Of a stretch of 64,000 nucleotides of DNA, positions 1 to 10,626 are shown in pieces. The position numbers and the translations under genes were made by a program. Below the pieces are notes generated by a model. That model did not search any database. It worked only from the letters and a program-made list of their open reading frames with translations, and was not told where the DNA came from. The first letter of the stretch is position 1; each line of letters opens with the position of its first letter. Source of the DNA: Topomyia yanbarensis (Eukaryota > Arthropoda > Insecta > Diptera > Culicidae); the NCBI RefSeq assembly GCF_030247195.1, contig NC_080672.1, positions 160,511,167-160,575,166 on the forward strand. Reading direction: 5' to 3'.

Positions 1-171
1 TAAGCCAACCAAAGCCGTTTCGTGGTTTTCACGAAAAACTCGCAATATAATATACAACTGTTTCAATATAACTACGAATGATTCATTATATGTGCTAAAA
101 ATTCGTATATTCTATGAAAATTGTCTGTATGAAACTAATTCGTAGCGGTTTACAAATAGATTCTATCAGTG
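1..171 (+). mobile_element. Right end of a CACTGATA-TIR element, cut by the window edge
   Basis: The stretch reads TTCGTGGTTTTCACGAAAAA, then several CGAA/TTCG-rich phrases, and stops at TTCTATCAGTG. The same succession occurs at about 56880-57056, also ending in TTCTATCAGTG, and a diverged inverted version starts near 21236. Two copies ending at the same base is the boundary evidence. The inferred terminus, CACTGATA read inward, suits a hAT-like TIR, but the superfamily is not proven. Nothing coding is seen. Confidence 0.6.
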
Positions 172-272
172 TAGCTGTTTAAAAACGTTGGTGTCCACAA
201 ACAACATGGGCATTAAGGGGTTAATCATACGGTACAATCATTTCAAAGAAAATTTATGAAAATATCTCTATT

Positions 273-357
273 GATGCTATTGACCTAAAATCATTCGTTT
301 TGGCGTGGATAATTAAAACAAATTATCCAAAACCAATAATTTCAGGTCAATAGCATC
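273..357. other. 85 nt near-perfect hairpin
   Basis: GATGCTATTGACCT at 273 is the exact reverse complement of the sequence ending at 357. Pairing continues inward with three mismatches and a five-base bulge (GGCGT side) to a five-base loop (AAAAC). The size suits a pre-miRNA, but the loop is small and the arms could equally be a tiny foldback MITE. No TSD or flanking promoter was recognised. Confidence 0.5.
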
Positions 358-782
358 TTCGAAAAATGTGCTTGTTTATTTTGAAGTTGTGTTTTCACCG
401 AGTAATCTCCCTATGAGAGAGATATTTTCGTTTTTGCATGTTTTGTCTTATTTCTAAACACGGGAAAATGATAAAAATTCCTCATCCGAATCCAATGTTA
501 AATATCTCCTTTAATAGTAATTCGTTTATAACAATCTATACCTGGCTATAGGAAAGGTATTTCTACAAGCTTTCTGGTGATATACAGAACGTTTGTCTTT
601 TTGAAAGTTAATCTAAAAAACTGCAAAAGCACCTTCTTTATGCACACCTATCTTGAAACTAAACATCAGAATCAAAAACAAATTCTGTCTCTGTTTTGTC
701 TGAGCGTTAGGCCTTTCATTTGAAATTGGTTTGGACAAGATCGGTTCATTCATTGCTGAGAAACACGAATGAGAGTTTGTCG
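358..782. other. No gene recognised
   Basis: AT-rich DNA with frequent stops in all frames. No TIR, SINE box or retrotransposon motif was recognised here. Confidence 0.6.
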
Positions 783-831
783 TCGAGCTGAGTCGATTGG
801 TATATAAGACTCGGACCTCCGGGCCTGGTAA
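783..831 (-). repeat. Dispersed GGCCC/CATATACC motif, minus copy
   Basis: The minus strand gives a diverged form of GAGGCCCGGAGGGCC (here CAGGCCCGGAGGTCC) followed by GAGTCTTATATACCAATC and GACTCAGCTCGAC. The same string recurs on the plus strand at 15219, 25542 and 43972, and a shortened minus copy lies near 8985-9062. From general knowledge this phrase is very common in mosquito repeats, where it is usually followed by a TG-rich tract. It marks a repeat, not a gene. Confidence 0.6.
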
Positions 832-907
832 AAACCTTAAAAGTTTGAGCGAATTCTATACATTTCTATAAAAAAATGTAAAACGGCATGTTTTTGGTCT
901 ACTAAAA

Positions 908-1228
908 TCAGAAACATCGGAAGTTGAAATCATAAATCAGAAACATCGGAAGTTGCGTCATAAAATTTGAACTTGTCATTGTAGCTGCGCTCTTTAACAA
1001 ATTACCATACCTACTCTTGCAAATAGGAACGTTGATCAATTCTTTCCCATCAATCTCGTTACAGGTAACGGTTTCACCTAGTCCAATCAACTGAATGAAA
1101 TGACCTCGCGTTCGAAGATAAAAAAAAATGCATCTGGCACGGCCATCGGGCAGGTAAAAATTCCTAGTAAAACCATGACATGCACATTGCACATCGAAAT
1201 CCAATAGAGAAGTGGATGGCGGATAGTT
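908..1228 (-). CDS. Possible coding exon, unrecognised
   Basis: A 106-codon open frame on the minus strand has a protein-like composition: balanced residues, four Cys (CAC near the start, then one in ARCIF and one in VTCNE, with a later PICKS), and no low-complexity bias. There is no ATG at its beginning. It opens directly after CACCTAG, which could be a splice acceptor with a poor pyrimidine tract, and ends in TGA at 908. The last 50 bp contain a duplicated phrase (AGAAACATCGGAAGTTG twice), so the C-terminus may be disturbed. No family was recognised. It could be an exon of a secreted protein or a chance frame in a repeat. Confidence 0.22.
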   Translation of the reverse strand, partial: NYPPSTSLLDFDVQCACHGFTRNFYLPDGRARCIFFYLRTRGHFIQLIGLGETVTCNEIDGKELINVPICKSRYGNLLKSAATMTSSNFMTQLPMFLIYDFNFRCF

Positions 1229-2820
1229 CTAGGTGAATTCGATATCGAACCGTTTGTTCGAATCTTGAATCAGAGCCCCTACAACGATCACAGTAATATA
1301 TAAATATTAGCATCACTCAATATCACAGCCGAAAGGGCAATATTTCGTGATGTTCCAAAAATATCATTTTACACGATTAAGTTTCGTTTAATTTTAACCG
1401 TCTTTGACAATATGGAACCTGAATTTTCAAATTCATAACTCTCTTACCGAGTTACCAGGAAAATAGTTATAACAAAATCAAGTGGCGTTATGTGCTCGTT
1501 AAGATTTTGCTTAAGGGCTGAAACAAAAGCTTATCCCTTTCGTCGCTTGCACAAAGAAAACCATTTCTCATGTGGGAGAACCGTGTCCGGATAGTTATAC
1601 GTGAAAGGTAGCTGTGTGTCGAAGGATATTCGTGCAACGAAACCGAAGCATTCAATCTGACGCCACTTTGAGACAAGAACCTGCAAATGGTAAGATCTAC
1701 AACCTACAACAGAGGGCACAGTCGAAATGAATAGAGAAATTTCTTTATTACTTACTGTTAGTTGGGCTGAATGCAGAAATTTGTGTGTGGATAGGATAAG
1801 GATGAAATGTTGGATGATTTTCCTTCAATTTTCTTTGTTTTGACGCCAGATATTCTAATTAGCTGTATAACCCATGGAGAATTTGGGTCAGAGTAGCTTC
1901 ATTAGCATAATATGATGAATTGTGCAGGAAGAATCAGAAAGTGAAATTGACCAGTTGCGACTTCTGACTCAGCGGGAAACCGAATTTATAACTATGTACT
2001 GTTTTTTCTTATAGCGAAGTAGATGTTAGCGTACCCTCTTTTATATACGGTAAGAGGGTATAATACGCCCCACCGCACAGTGAGGCGAAACTGAAAAAAA
2101 CACGGTCAACAGTCTTTCCTGAGTTTCACAGATGTTTTCATGTTTTGATATCTTCAGGAAAGTGTCCTAGGACAACATTCTACATCTTTTAGGATAAGCA
2201 CCTTAATTTTTCTTAAGGTGCAACTGCAATCTAAAAAAAATTTGGCTCCGCAACCAAAATTTATTTTGAACAGCTTTGATGAACATAAATGCCATCTATA
2301 TATTTTTCCATAAGAGATATATACGTTGCACCTTAAAATTAGTTCTTCAACTTTCTATTCTACAACTTAATTTTTTCTACATTGGAAAGTTTTAGATATC
2401 GTCGAAAACACATAACTTTTTTGAAGACTCCAATGATGTATGACATGTGTATCGGGATATAAATTGATTTTTCTTTAAAAAAATGCTTTTTTTCATTACA
2501 AAATTTCTCAAAATTGTGAAACTTTGTGAACCAAAACTCAGCATGATTAGATTCTTCCTGTTATGTAGTATATGTAAGCAAAGTATAACAATCCGGACTT
2601 GTCGGGTTTTTTAGTTTTCCTGCATTTTTATACTTTATAATGTATGGATATTTCGCAGTATCTATAGAACGGGCGTTAGTAAATCAGCACGTCATAATAC
2701 AGAATAGTAAAGTCAATGCAAGATATATCTTCTATTAATAAAAATCAACATGGAAAAACAATGGAAGTTTATGAAGCACCGGGGCAAACTGCTCCACTTC
2801 TATTTCCTGGACTGAAAACA
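1229..2820. other. No gene recognised; one TIR-like phrase
   Basis: Only short frames are present, and none has recognisable content. At 2048-2088 the phrase AAGAGGGTATAATACGCCCC resembles the reverse complement of 9985-10025 (AAGGGTAAAAGGTTATAATG then CGCCTCACAC). This suggests the outer end of an element whose inner arms are the inverted repeats at 2821 and 9549. Confidence 0.5.
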
Positions 2821-3237
2821 GTATCATTTCATTAAAATCAACGTACTAAGTTAGTTTGGTATTTTTAATGAAACAACAATATAGAAAATTTTATAAAAAG
2901 AGCTATTTCGTTGTAATTTCCCACTGTTTTTCTATAAGCTTCACTTAGAATGAGTCGGATTTGATAGAACTATTTCGATTAGCTTATTAGAATATTAAAG
3001 TTAAGCAACTCTGTTTTTAGAATGGCTAGTGCTTGTAGAATTATATATGTCTCCACAACAACTCATCACCGGCCAAAACGCCCCAACAGGTTTTGCATGA
3101 TATCTCCCATTTTAGTACCACTGCAAAGTAATTATTTAGGCAATGTTGTATTTTATCTAACAGTATTACTGATTTTTTTTAAGTATATCGAAATTTCAGA
3201 CATTGTGTGACCTTTTTTCAGTATAATAAAAATTTCA
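2821..3237 (+). repeat. Inverted repeat arm L (partner 9549-9952)
   Basis: Read in reverse complement this arm follows 9549-9952 phrase by phrase. Shared stretches include GTATCATTTCAT at the outer edge, ACTAAGTTAGTTTGGTATTT, ATAGAACTATTTCGA and the CACCGG...TTGTA region, ending with AAAAATTTCA. It is diverged by several indels. The arms enclose 6.3 kb that holds a second inverted pair, so this is either a large TIR element filled with insertions or two opposed copies of one MITE. Confidence 0.6.
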
Positions 3238-3240
3238 GGA

Positions 3241-3322
3241 TTGAGGCGTATAATCCCATTGTTGTGGGGTATACTCACCAATTGCTGTGGGTTATACCAT
3301 CCTTTTGTTGTGGGGCTTTTTA
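3241..3322 (+). repeat. Three degenerate ~27 bp repeats
   Basis: CCCATTGTTGTGGGGTAT, CAATTGCTGTGGGTTAT and CTTTTGTTGTGGGGCTTT follow one another at a spacing of 26-29 bp. No function is apparent. Confidence 0.45.
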
Positions 3323-3468
3323 CACTAAAATATGGCATTTTGCCCTGGGTGAACGAAGAAACTATAATTTGAGAGAAACTATAATTCCCTTATTCCAATA
3401 AGAATAAAACCTAATTTAATCCCCCTAGTGATGCAGTTATACCTTTTTCAATCACTAGCATGATTTGC

Positions 3469-4087
3469 TACACCCAAGCAAAATAGTATATTGTTGTTAT
3501 TCATTGATAATGTTTGTCGAATTATTGAGTTTTCAAAGGTGAATCTGCAACCATCTACGTTGAATAGCTACACCCAAAACGAATCTTTGGGAGCGTAAAT
3601 GCAGCTGCCTTTTCGCTCACGAGCTGTGAGCGAAAAGCTCCCAAATGATGAAGGTTGGAGTTCAACCAACCTCATACTTGTGCAATACAATATCGTACCC
3701 CATAGCTACACGCTGTTGGCTACACAATGCAGAGATAACTTGAATAACACATACAAATGTCCCCAAAGGGTGTAAATAGGCGTTTTGGAGAGTAGATGTT
3801 TGTCGATGCAAAATGCGTCAACGACGATGCTGCAATGCTTGCGGCGGGAAACCAACCGAATTATCTCACGTATCATTAGTGTGAAGCTTATACATGCAAT
3901 TTTACTACTCAACGAACGTATGTCGTCGTGGTACGAGTCTAGATATCTGATAGCAGGATTTTTTTACTTAGTAACTTTCTAGGTTCCATTTGGGTCCTAG
4001 GCAAAAGTTATCTGTGCAAATTTTAAGCTCGATCGGTGAAACTTTATTTTTGCGCACAGCGTTTAAAGTTTACATACACCCAAAACG
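3469..4087 (+). repeat. Three TACACCCAA(AACG) terminal-like motifs
   Basis: TACACCCAAGC at 3469 and TACACCCAAAACG at 3569 and 4075 lie in one orientation. The same 13-mer occurs inverted at 41374-41386, and close forms lie at 30885 and (inverted) 31895-31905. A TA followed by CACCCAAAACG would fit a TA-targeting element end, but paired ends were not resolved here. Confidence 0.35.
3664..3966 (+). repeat. Inner inverted repeat arm L (partner 6473-6998)
   Basis: Shared blocks in opposite orientation are AACCAACCTCATACTTGTG (outer end), the TAGCTACACGCTGTTGGCTA region, ATCATTAGTGTGAAGCTT, TACTACTCAACGAACGTATG and ATATCTGATAGCAGGATTTT (inner end). The partner is about 220 bp longer because of extra sequence. 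The short open frames here are mirrored by frames in the partner and are repeat shadows. Confidence 0.65.
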
Positions 4088-5221
4088 ACACGCTCAGATT
4101 TTCTGTTATTGGGCTCACAATCTTATTCCTAAAAGCAATCCTTTTTGAACATTGAGCTGTTCGCGCACAGTTCGAGATGAGCGAAACCCTTACGAATAAC
4201 AAAATTAATGGCTTGTGTACAGGACACGACCACGGTGACATTAAAAATGCAGCTTTTTTCAAGAGCGTGCAAATGAATTTTATCTATCACACATATCGAC
4301 TCACGTTCTTGTTCACTCGCCTGTTTTCATATGTTACAATTTGCTATATACCCTCCCCATCAAAACATAATTTATTGAAGGTCTTTTAATGGTATCTATT
4401 AATCAAGTATCTCACTAGGTGATTGGCATTATTTGGCTGATCCATCTAGTAAAAATAGGTTGGTCTGTCCAGAAAATATATTCAAAAGAAAAGTTCCATA
4501 TTGAGAGCTGTGATGAGGAAGCCCACGCCGCCAACGGAAATATACAGATTCTCCATGAAATATGAAATTTCATTTTCCATTTAAATTTTCAATAATGTAC
4601 TAATGAACTTAAGTAAACAATCTTAAGTTTATGTATTTCTTGATCGATTAGTGGTGGAAAAAATGAAATTATTTGATAAATTACATTGTCATGCAACGTT
4701 CGCACTACCAGTTAAAACGGGTTTTTATGCTATCTTGGTGACATTTTTCTTGTTGCTAATTATAAAAACGTGTTATAACTCTGTAGTGCAAACATTGTAT
4801 TATTAAACCAATTCTGCAGCGTTTTATGTTATATAGGTGTTTTATGTGGTAATAGGACTGACATAATTTTATCTTCAGTACAGCGGTTTGTTTCATAATT
4901 TAAAACAGATTTATTTTAAAATTTAAAGTAGTATACCCAACCGTTCTATTTGTTGTATACTTTAAAACGCAATTAGAACTGTGTTTTAAATACATAGGGT
5001 AGGACAGATATTCTGACTGGTTAAACTGGGAAACAATTTTAAGTCCAGTAACGCTTAAGACATGGCTTGAATTTGAATCGAAAAAGAACACCCGCTTCAA
5101 CTGCTGCTGGGACGGTAAGTTCTGTTTTAAAATTTTCCGTTGTGTGCAGTACGAAACAAAAGTGTTTGAAATTATAAAACAAAAAGTTCTGCTGGGAATG
5201 TGATTGTTTCCGATACAATTA
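3967..5221. other. No gene recognised
   Basis: Apart from the TACACCC motif at 4075, nothing was identified. The open frames at 4044-4389 and 4900-5100 lack recognisable domains and show the AT-rich codon mix of the surrounding DNA. Confidence 0.5.
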
Positions 5222-5342
5222 CACTCAGATTTTTCACGCAGGGGATACAGGCCGTGTAAATGAAAACCGCGTAAATTAAAAAAAAAAAACGCGTTAATGA
5301 AAACCGCGTAAATTTCAAAATCCGCATAAAGAAACCTGAGTG
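5222..5342. mobile_element. 121 bp TA-flanked mini-MITE
   Basis: The left end, CACTCAGATTTTTCACGC, pairs with the right end, whose reverse complement is CACTCAGGTTTCTTTATGCG. Both ends are bordered by TA (5220-5221 and 5343-5344), as expected for Tc1/mariner-type targets. The interior repeats a GTGTAAAT / GCGTAAAT phrase (AAAACCGCGTAAAT occurs twice) around a poly-A run. It is non-coding. Confidence 0.6.
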
Positions 5343-5680
5343 TACTCTCCTATATAAAATACTACTCTGCTGAACAGTGCAATAGCTACAGAAGCACGTT
5401 GTCAGATGCCTTACTGATAAAAAACATATAACCGATATATGAAACATGAAAACCAATAGGCTCTTTACCCTACGCAGCTACAAAGCGCCGTAAACATGGA
5501 TTAACAAGTTACAACGCACACGCATGCATAAAAATAAATATATTTTTTTCAAACGTAACACTCTTAAGCAGCACACACCGTATTGAACTAAATCAAAACC
5601 ACCCCGCCCACCCACTTTGCAAATCATTCTGTGACACCGTGCTGGTACCCGAAAAATCCGCACACGACCACCGCTGCCGA

Positions 5681-5952
5681 AAATGCATAGCGTCTACCGC
5701 TTATTGTAGTGCCCAGACGCTGCAGCCATAATCTTACCCGTTCGACATAAGAACAAAAACTGATTCAAACGGGTACGCGTCACCTCTATTTATAAACTAA
5801 CCGTATATGGTTTAGTCACTTAGGTGCGAGTGTGTGCGAATGCCAACGTTACCGAAAATCGATAGCGCTTATTGCATCGCCCGGAGACGATGTTGCTCCT
5901 ATGGAATAAAAGCAACAACTGATTTAAACGGACATACGTTGCTTCTATTTAT
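5681..5952 (+). repeat. Direct repeat, two diverged ~105 bp units
   Basis: Units at 5681-5793 and 5855-5952 share the order ATAGCG, CTTATTG, GACG, CATAA/GAATAA, AACTGATT(C/T)AAACGG, TACG and TCTATTTAT. They are diverged tandem copies of unknown origin. Flanking 5343-5680 and 5953-6472 hold no recognised gene. Confidence 0.45.
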
Positions 5953-6472
5953 GACTTTTCGTGTTTCATTGAGCATCTAAGCTGCCCTCTTATGACGGCT
6001 GTGTCTGAGAAATCTGCCTCACGAATGGTAATTTTCCCGTTTTTCGTGAACTTTTTAATTTTACCATTTTCCAAAAGTCTACTTTTATTGGGGAGATATT
6101 AAATTGTTACCAATATTTAAGTTAGGTGTTTCTGAATCGGTTGGTGTATGAATGATTAAAATCCATCTAGTAATATCGGAGTTATAAGCGTGCAAACCTT
6201 ACATAGTTTCGTTACATGGGAGATAGTTTAGATTTTAGAATGACACCTAGCCCCAGATAGTGGAGTAAGACATTTTTAATGTCAAAAATGATGGCACACA
6301 CTCGCACACGTTTCGTTGTTAGTATTTGGTTCCGTATCTTTCTTCTAAAGCTTACATTTCCTCCACCCGCTCTTCACAAGCAATCTCATCAATATTGCTG
6401 CTGCACTGCATTTTGTTTCGTTTCACTCTTTTCTCTGATGCTATAAATAGCTCATGACCTGAAACTTCTAGC

Positions 6473-6998
6473 AAAAAAATCCTGCTATCAGATATCTAGA
6501 TTACAGCCGACAAAACTTCTATTCGCTAAAACACCTCTTTCCTACTCGTACCATGACAACATATGTTCGTTGAGTAGTAAAATGGCATATTTAAGCTTCA
6601 CACTAATGATGAGTAAGATAATATCGGGTGGCTCCCCGCCGCCGGCATTGCAACATCGTCATTCACGCATTTTCCTTTGTACCATTTTCCCAATGTTTAT
6701 TAATATTCCTGGTTATATGTATGAATTGATTACAAAGCCTTGCCAGAAAAAAATACTAACGGGTAGCATCAGGACTGGTACCGACAAACATCTACTCGCT
6801 AAAACGCCTAGTTACACCCTAAGCCATAACGACACATGGCAAGTAGATGTTCGAATGAGCTATAAAAACTGCTCATCATTGCAGCAGCGATCAAAAGTGG
6901 CATAGTTGGTGTGTGTTAATAAAGTTATCTCTGCTTTGTATAGCCAACAGCGTGTAGCTATGGGGACAATATTGTATTACACAAGTATGAGGTTGGTT
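6473..6998 (-). repeat. Inner inverted repeat arm R (partner 3664-3966)
   Basis: This is the reverse-orientation partner of 3664-3966. It starts with AAAAAAATCCTGCTATCAG and ends with ACACAAGTATGAGGTTGGTT. It contains an additional block (about 6670-6880) that partly repeats GACAAACATCTACTCGCTAAAA. The 111-codon plus frame at 6570-6905 lies wholly inside this repeat and is not regarded as a gene. Confidence 0.6.
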
Positions 6999-7319
6999 TT
7001 TCAAGGAAACAAAGTCTCGAAAACCTTGAAACGAACTGATGCTTAAAGAAAAAGTTATTAAGTAAAAACCGACTGATGGACGAAAATATCAGTTTCTTTT
7101 ATTGACGAAAATATAAATTTTCATAGCATCACTGCTGCTGATGGTCAAATTATAGACAAAATGGCTAACTTTTTTTATTAATTTATCCCTTAAAACTCTT
7201 ATGAAGTGACCAAACAGTTCAGATCATTAATTAAGACAAAATGAGAAAAGGCCATAACGAAATTGTATATAATTGGACAGCCAACAGCAGTGGTGCTATA
7301 AAAAATGAATATTAGTTGA

Positions 7320-7480
7320 ATTGGGGTGGTTCTTGTGATTAGGGTGTTCAAAGTAGTAATTTTTTAGGTATGTAAAATTCTGCTTCATAATGTTCTACAA
7401 AGTTACAAATCAATCAAATTGAAGCAACTTTTCCAAAGTCTCCATATGGCTATCTCTAATGGTTCATGTGTTATGATTTT
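7320..7480 (+). repeat. Dispersed GGGTGGTTC repeat, copy at 48525
   Basis: GGGTGGTTC, then GTGTTCA, then AATGTTCTACAAAGTTACAA is shared in the same orientation with 48525-48620. A second GGGTGGCTCTTG start lies at 7497. Such GGGTGGTTC phrases also precede the repeat-like DNA at 25288. The rest of 7481-8230 is AT-rich with no recognised gene. Confidence 0.5.
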
Positions 7481-8261
7481 TGCAACATTTAAGGTAGGGT
7501 GGCTCTTGAAAAATTGGTTTTCTATAAATATCTTTTTATGTGTTAATTTCTTGCAAATATATAGATATTGTTTTACAGGTTTTTAGAAGTTTTGTAAATG
7601 CACATTTTTGCCAAAGCAATGAAGTTTCTATCCCTTTGTTTGCTTAGTTACAGGCGATTTTCAAAACAAAAATGGTTTTCTGCAAAGCTAAATATCTTCC
7701 AAGAATGCAAATAGATTATCAATCTTTCAATTTAATTTGAAAGATCGGAGCTTTTCTAGTTTTTAGTAAAAAAAACTGCGAGTGTTATTTCTGTAAAAAA
7801 AAAAAAATTAATTTTTAAAAATTATGTATTTTTCAACAAAAATTGTTCATAACATTTCAAATAGACGAGATAATGACTTTATTACTTCAGCAAAAATATG
7901 CGCCATACAAAGTTCTAAAAGTGCTGCAAAGAAAGTATTCTTATGTTAAAATCAAATGAGAAATAGTCAATGTGTGTGATAATGCCAAAAGTCACGGCAA
8001 TTCTATTGGATATGTAAACTTTTTTGAAAGAACAGTCTACCATACGTCTAAATGGGTGCGTGGTGTCAATTAAATCACTCGGAATATGGCATTTGAATAG
8101 TTCCTACAAGACGCATGACTTTTTTGATTTAGGATTGAGCGTATAATTAGTGCTAATTTTGGTGCTAGTTTAGATTTATCAACTAATTTGCACCAAGATG
8201 GTGCTAGTTACTGATGAGGAAAATCCGAGGGGGTCCCCCCTTTGAAAAAATTTTGAGTTCC

Positions 8262-8940
8262 GGCTTATCGGCCCAACCATTTCCGAGAAACTAATATGAG
8301 TTTGCTAGTTTTGAAAGATGGCCGCTTTTCCCGGGCGCTTCCAGAACCGTCTATGGTGGTCAATGTAGTCAACGAAAGTTTTTTTGGCCGTCGGTGACCT
8401 AGAACTACATATTTAAGTTGTTTGAGAGATATTTTAGCGAAATTTTTACCTTTTTTGCTTTCATCGGAGTATCGGTTTGAATCACAATTTGCTATGTGAT
8501 CGCACGCTACAACCCGTAACTCCGGAACCGGAAGTCGGTTCGGGATAAAACTTAATAGCCATTTTCGGGGACGCAACATCTTTCATTTGAGACTAAGTAT
8601 GGCTGATTCGGTCTAGCCATCTCCGAGAAACCGAAGTGACTGTTATTCTGAATTTGGATACTTCCGCCGGGGCTTCCGGAACCGATGATGGTAGCCAATG
8701 TGACCAAAAAGACTTTGAATGGCTGTTAGTGACCTAGTACTACAAATCGAAGCAGTGGTGGTCACATTTTAGAAAATTTTTCACCATTATGCATTCGTTG
8801 CAGAATTTTTTAAAATCGACATTTTCTACGTGATCGTACACATCGCCCTGTAATTCCGGAACCGGGAGTCGGATCCATTAGAAATTCAATAGCAGCCTAT
8901 GGAAACGTTGCACCTTTCATTTGGGACTAATTTGTGAAAA
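8262..8940 (+). repeat. Two tandem ~335 bp CCGGAACCG repeat units
   Basis: Unit 1 (about 8262-8590) and unit 2 (8591-8940) share CCGAGAAACC/T, GCTTCC(A/G)GAACCG, GATGGT, CCAATGT, GACCTAG(A/T)ACTACA, CTA(T/C)GTGATCG and TAA(C/T)TCCGGAACCGG(A/G)AGTCGG, in that order. They are diverged tandem copies. The 104-codon minus frame at 8265-8579 lies within unit 1, and its pattern follows the repeat. Confidence 0.65.
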
Positions 8941-8984
8941 TCGGTTCAGCCATCTTTGAGAAAAGTGAGTGAGATTGTGTTCGC

Positions 8985-9062
8985 GTACACACATACATAA
9001 ACGCACATACACACACAGACATTTGCCGAACTCGACGAGCTGAATCGAATGGTAAATGTCAT
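8985..9062 (-). repeat. CA/TG tract plus GACTCAGCTCG-like motif
   Basis: ACACACATACATAAACGCAC, then ACACACACAGACATTTGCCG, ending with CGACGAGCTGAATCGAATGG, is the reverse complement of the motif-plus-TG tract seen at 15219-15319 and 25542-25621, but without the GGCCC core. It directly follows the tandem 335 bp units, suggesting the two belong to one dispersed repeat. Confidence 0.5.
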
Positions 9063-9133
9063 ATGTCTGTTTTCAGAGAAATTGCAAAAATCGTTAAGAA
9101 AGTTCTAAGAATGTTTGCCGATGACACTTTCTA

Positions 9134-9447
9134 CACACCTAGAAAAAATCGTGTAAATTTACGTCTCCTGACCCTGACATATACGAGCATCAAAAATGAC
9201 TTAGTTTTACGTTTGATTCCAATTTTACATGACATTGAATTTCGTAAAGCACGTAATTTTACTTTACATATGGTGTTGTTCTGAATGGTAGTAAGTGTAA
9301 TTTTATGTCATTGAGCATGTAAAATATATGTTTCATGTAAAATTAAACGGAACACGGTTATTTTTCGTCAATTAGTGAATTACGGCTTGTTAAATTGTGT
9401 CATGTTTGCAATTACGTCAACGATAAAATTCAGAATTTTTTGGTGTG
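9134..9447. mobile_element. 314 bp TA-flanked MITE
   Basis: The left end CACACCTAGAAAAAATCGTG and the reverse complement of the right end, CACACCAAAAAATTCTGAAT, form an imperfect TIR. TA lies outside both ends (9132-9133, 9448-9449). The interior is rich in GTAAAATTAC-like phrases in both orientations. The 73-codon frame at 9063-9284 runs across the left boundary and is not a gene. Confidence 0.6.
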
Positions 9448-9548
9448 TATCTAAAACCAACGGTTTGGGCGCAAACAGTTTTGTCTTCCTAAATACATAT
9501 AGCTTTGAGACCATAGTGCAATGTGGTTATATGCCTCATTCGAATTAT

Positions 9549-9952
9549 TGAAATTTTTATCGTGCTAAAAAGGTCACACACAAAATCAGTATTACTGTTA
9601 TATAAAATACAAAATCGTATATTTACTTTGCGGTGGTACTAATAATGGGGCATACCATCCAGACCTTTGTAAGGCGTTGTGACCGGTGATTAGCCGTTGT
9701 AAAGACATGAACAATTCTACACGTATACATAGTTTTAAGCCATGCTTAACACTAAGTTAGGAACTTTAATATTCTAATAAGCTACTCGAAATAGTTCTAT
9801 CAAATCCGACTCTTTCTTTGGTTAAAAGCTTATAGAAAAATAGTGGAAAATTACAGCGAAATAGCTCTTTTGAAACTTTTGTGAATGTTATTGTTTTACA
9901 GCATATTAAAAATACTAAACTAACTTAGTACGGTGAATTTATGAAATGATAC
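9549..9952 (-). repeat. Inverted repeat arm R (partner 2821-3237)
   Basis: See the partner arm. The outer edge is ATGAAATGATAC at 9941-9952. It is followed by about 30 bp and then GTGTGAGGCGCATTATAACC at 9992-10011, which resembles the outer phrase near 2048. Confidence 0.6.
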
Positions 9953-10440
9953 TGTTATCAATCATTTTTACTTTCCAGATAATTCAGGAGTCCGTGTGAG
10001 GCGCATTATAACCTTTTACCCTTTTTTTTAACTCGAATCCATTATCTCAAATTCCACCCTATCATTTGAGCCAATACTTTGAACAAAGATGGTAGACACT
10101 ACTCTAACGAACGATTTTAAATTAGTTTGGTAATAATAATTTAAATCAGGATCACTATCCTATTTAATTAGAATGCACAAAATTGATCGATTGAAATACA
10201 GTTGAAATGCTACTTGCAAATGAATAAATTAATAGTAATTTTCTCTATTTTCTCGCTAAATTCATTTGCAGCAAATTACTGCAGAGCGGATTTCCTTCTA
10301 TCCGTACATGTAAGCAGTTCACGTGTCATTAAAGCTGCGAAAATTAAATATTCTCATAGTTAGGACGCTAGAGTTTCGCATCTCTTTGAACAGTCTTTCT
10401 CATGACCGTGTCATTGTTCGCAGCTCAAAACATCGACCTT
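9953..10440. other. No gene; fragment of the 42955 MITE family
   Basis: At 10052-10115 the phrases CACCCTATCATTTGAGCCAA and GAACAAAGATGGTAGAC match 43150-43260 (ACCATTTGACTCAATG, GAACAAAGATGGTAGACTC) and, inverted, 37855-37940. It is a fragment without ends. The remainder is unassigned. Confidence 0.5.
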
Positions 10441-10598
10441 CTTTCATTTACATACAAAGCTTTCATTTCTCGGAGATTTCACTGGTTGTGTAGTAAAAGC
10501 TCTTCGTTTGTGTTTATGTATCACCATTGAATCCTGACAAGCTTTTCTTTGAGAACACGGTACGATTCTGTGCCATATGATTTCCCCGAAGCTGCCAC

Positions 10599-10626
10599 TA
10601 TATATACCGAACGTTCCCGAACATTC
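10599..10626 (+). promoter_or_regulatory. Possible core promoter (TATATATA + initiator)
   Basis: TATATATA lies at 10599-10606, and an arthropod-initiator-like ACATTC at 10621-10626 would put the start site about 24 bp downstream. The surrounding 10.44-11.38 kb is clearly richer in G+C than its neighbours and carries no recognised repeat. A TCAGTTC initiator-like site at 10718 has no TATA upstream. Confidence 0.3.

Noticed and set aside
6570..6905. 111-codon plus frame as a gene
   Set aside because: Lies entirely within an inverted repeat arm and follows its blocks; no domain.
8265..8579. 104-codon minus frame as a gene
   Set aside because: Within one unit of a tandem dispersed repeat, and unit 2 is not open in the same way.
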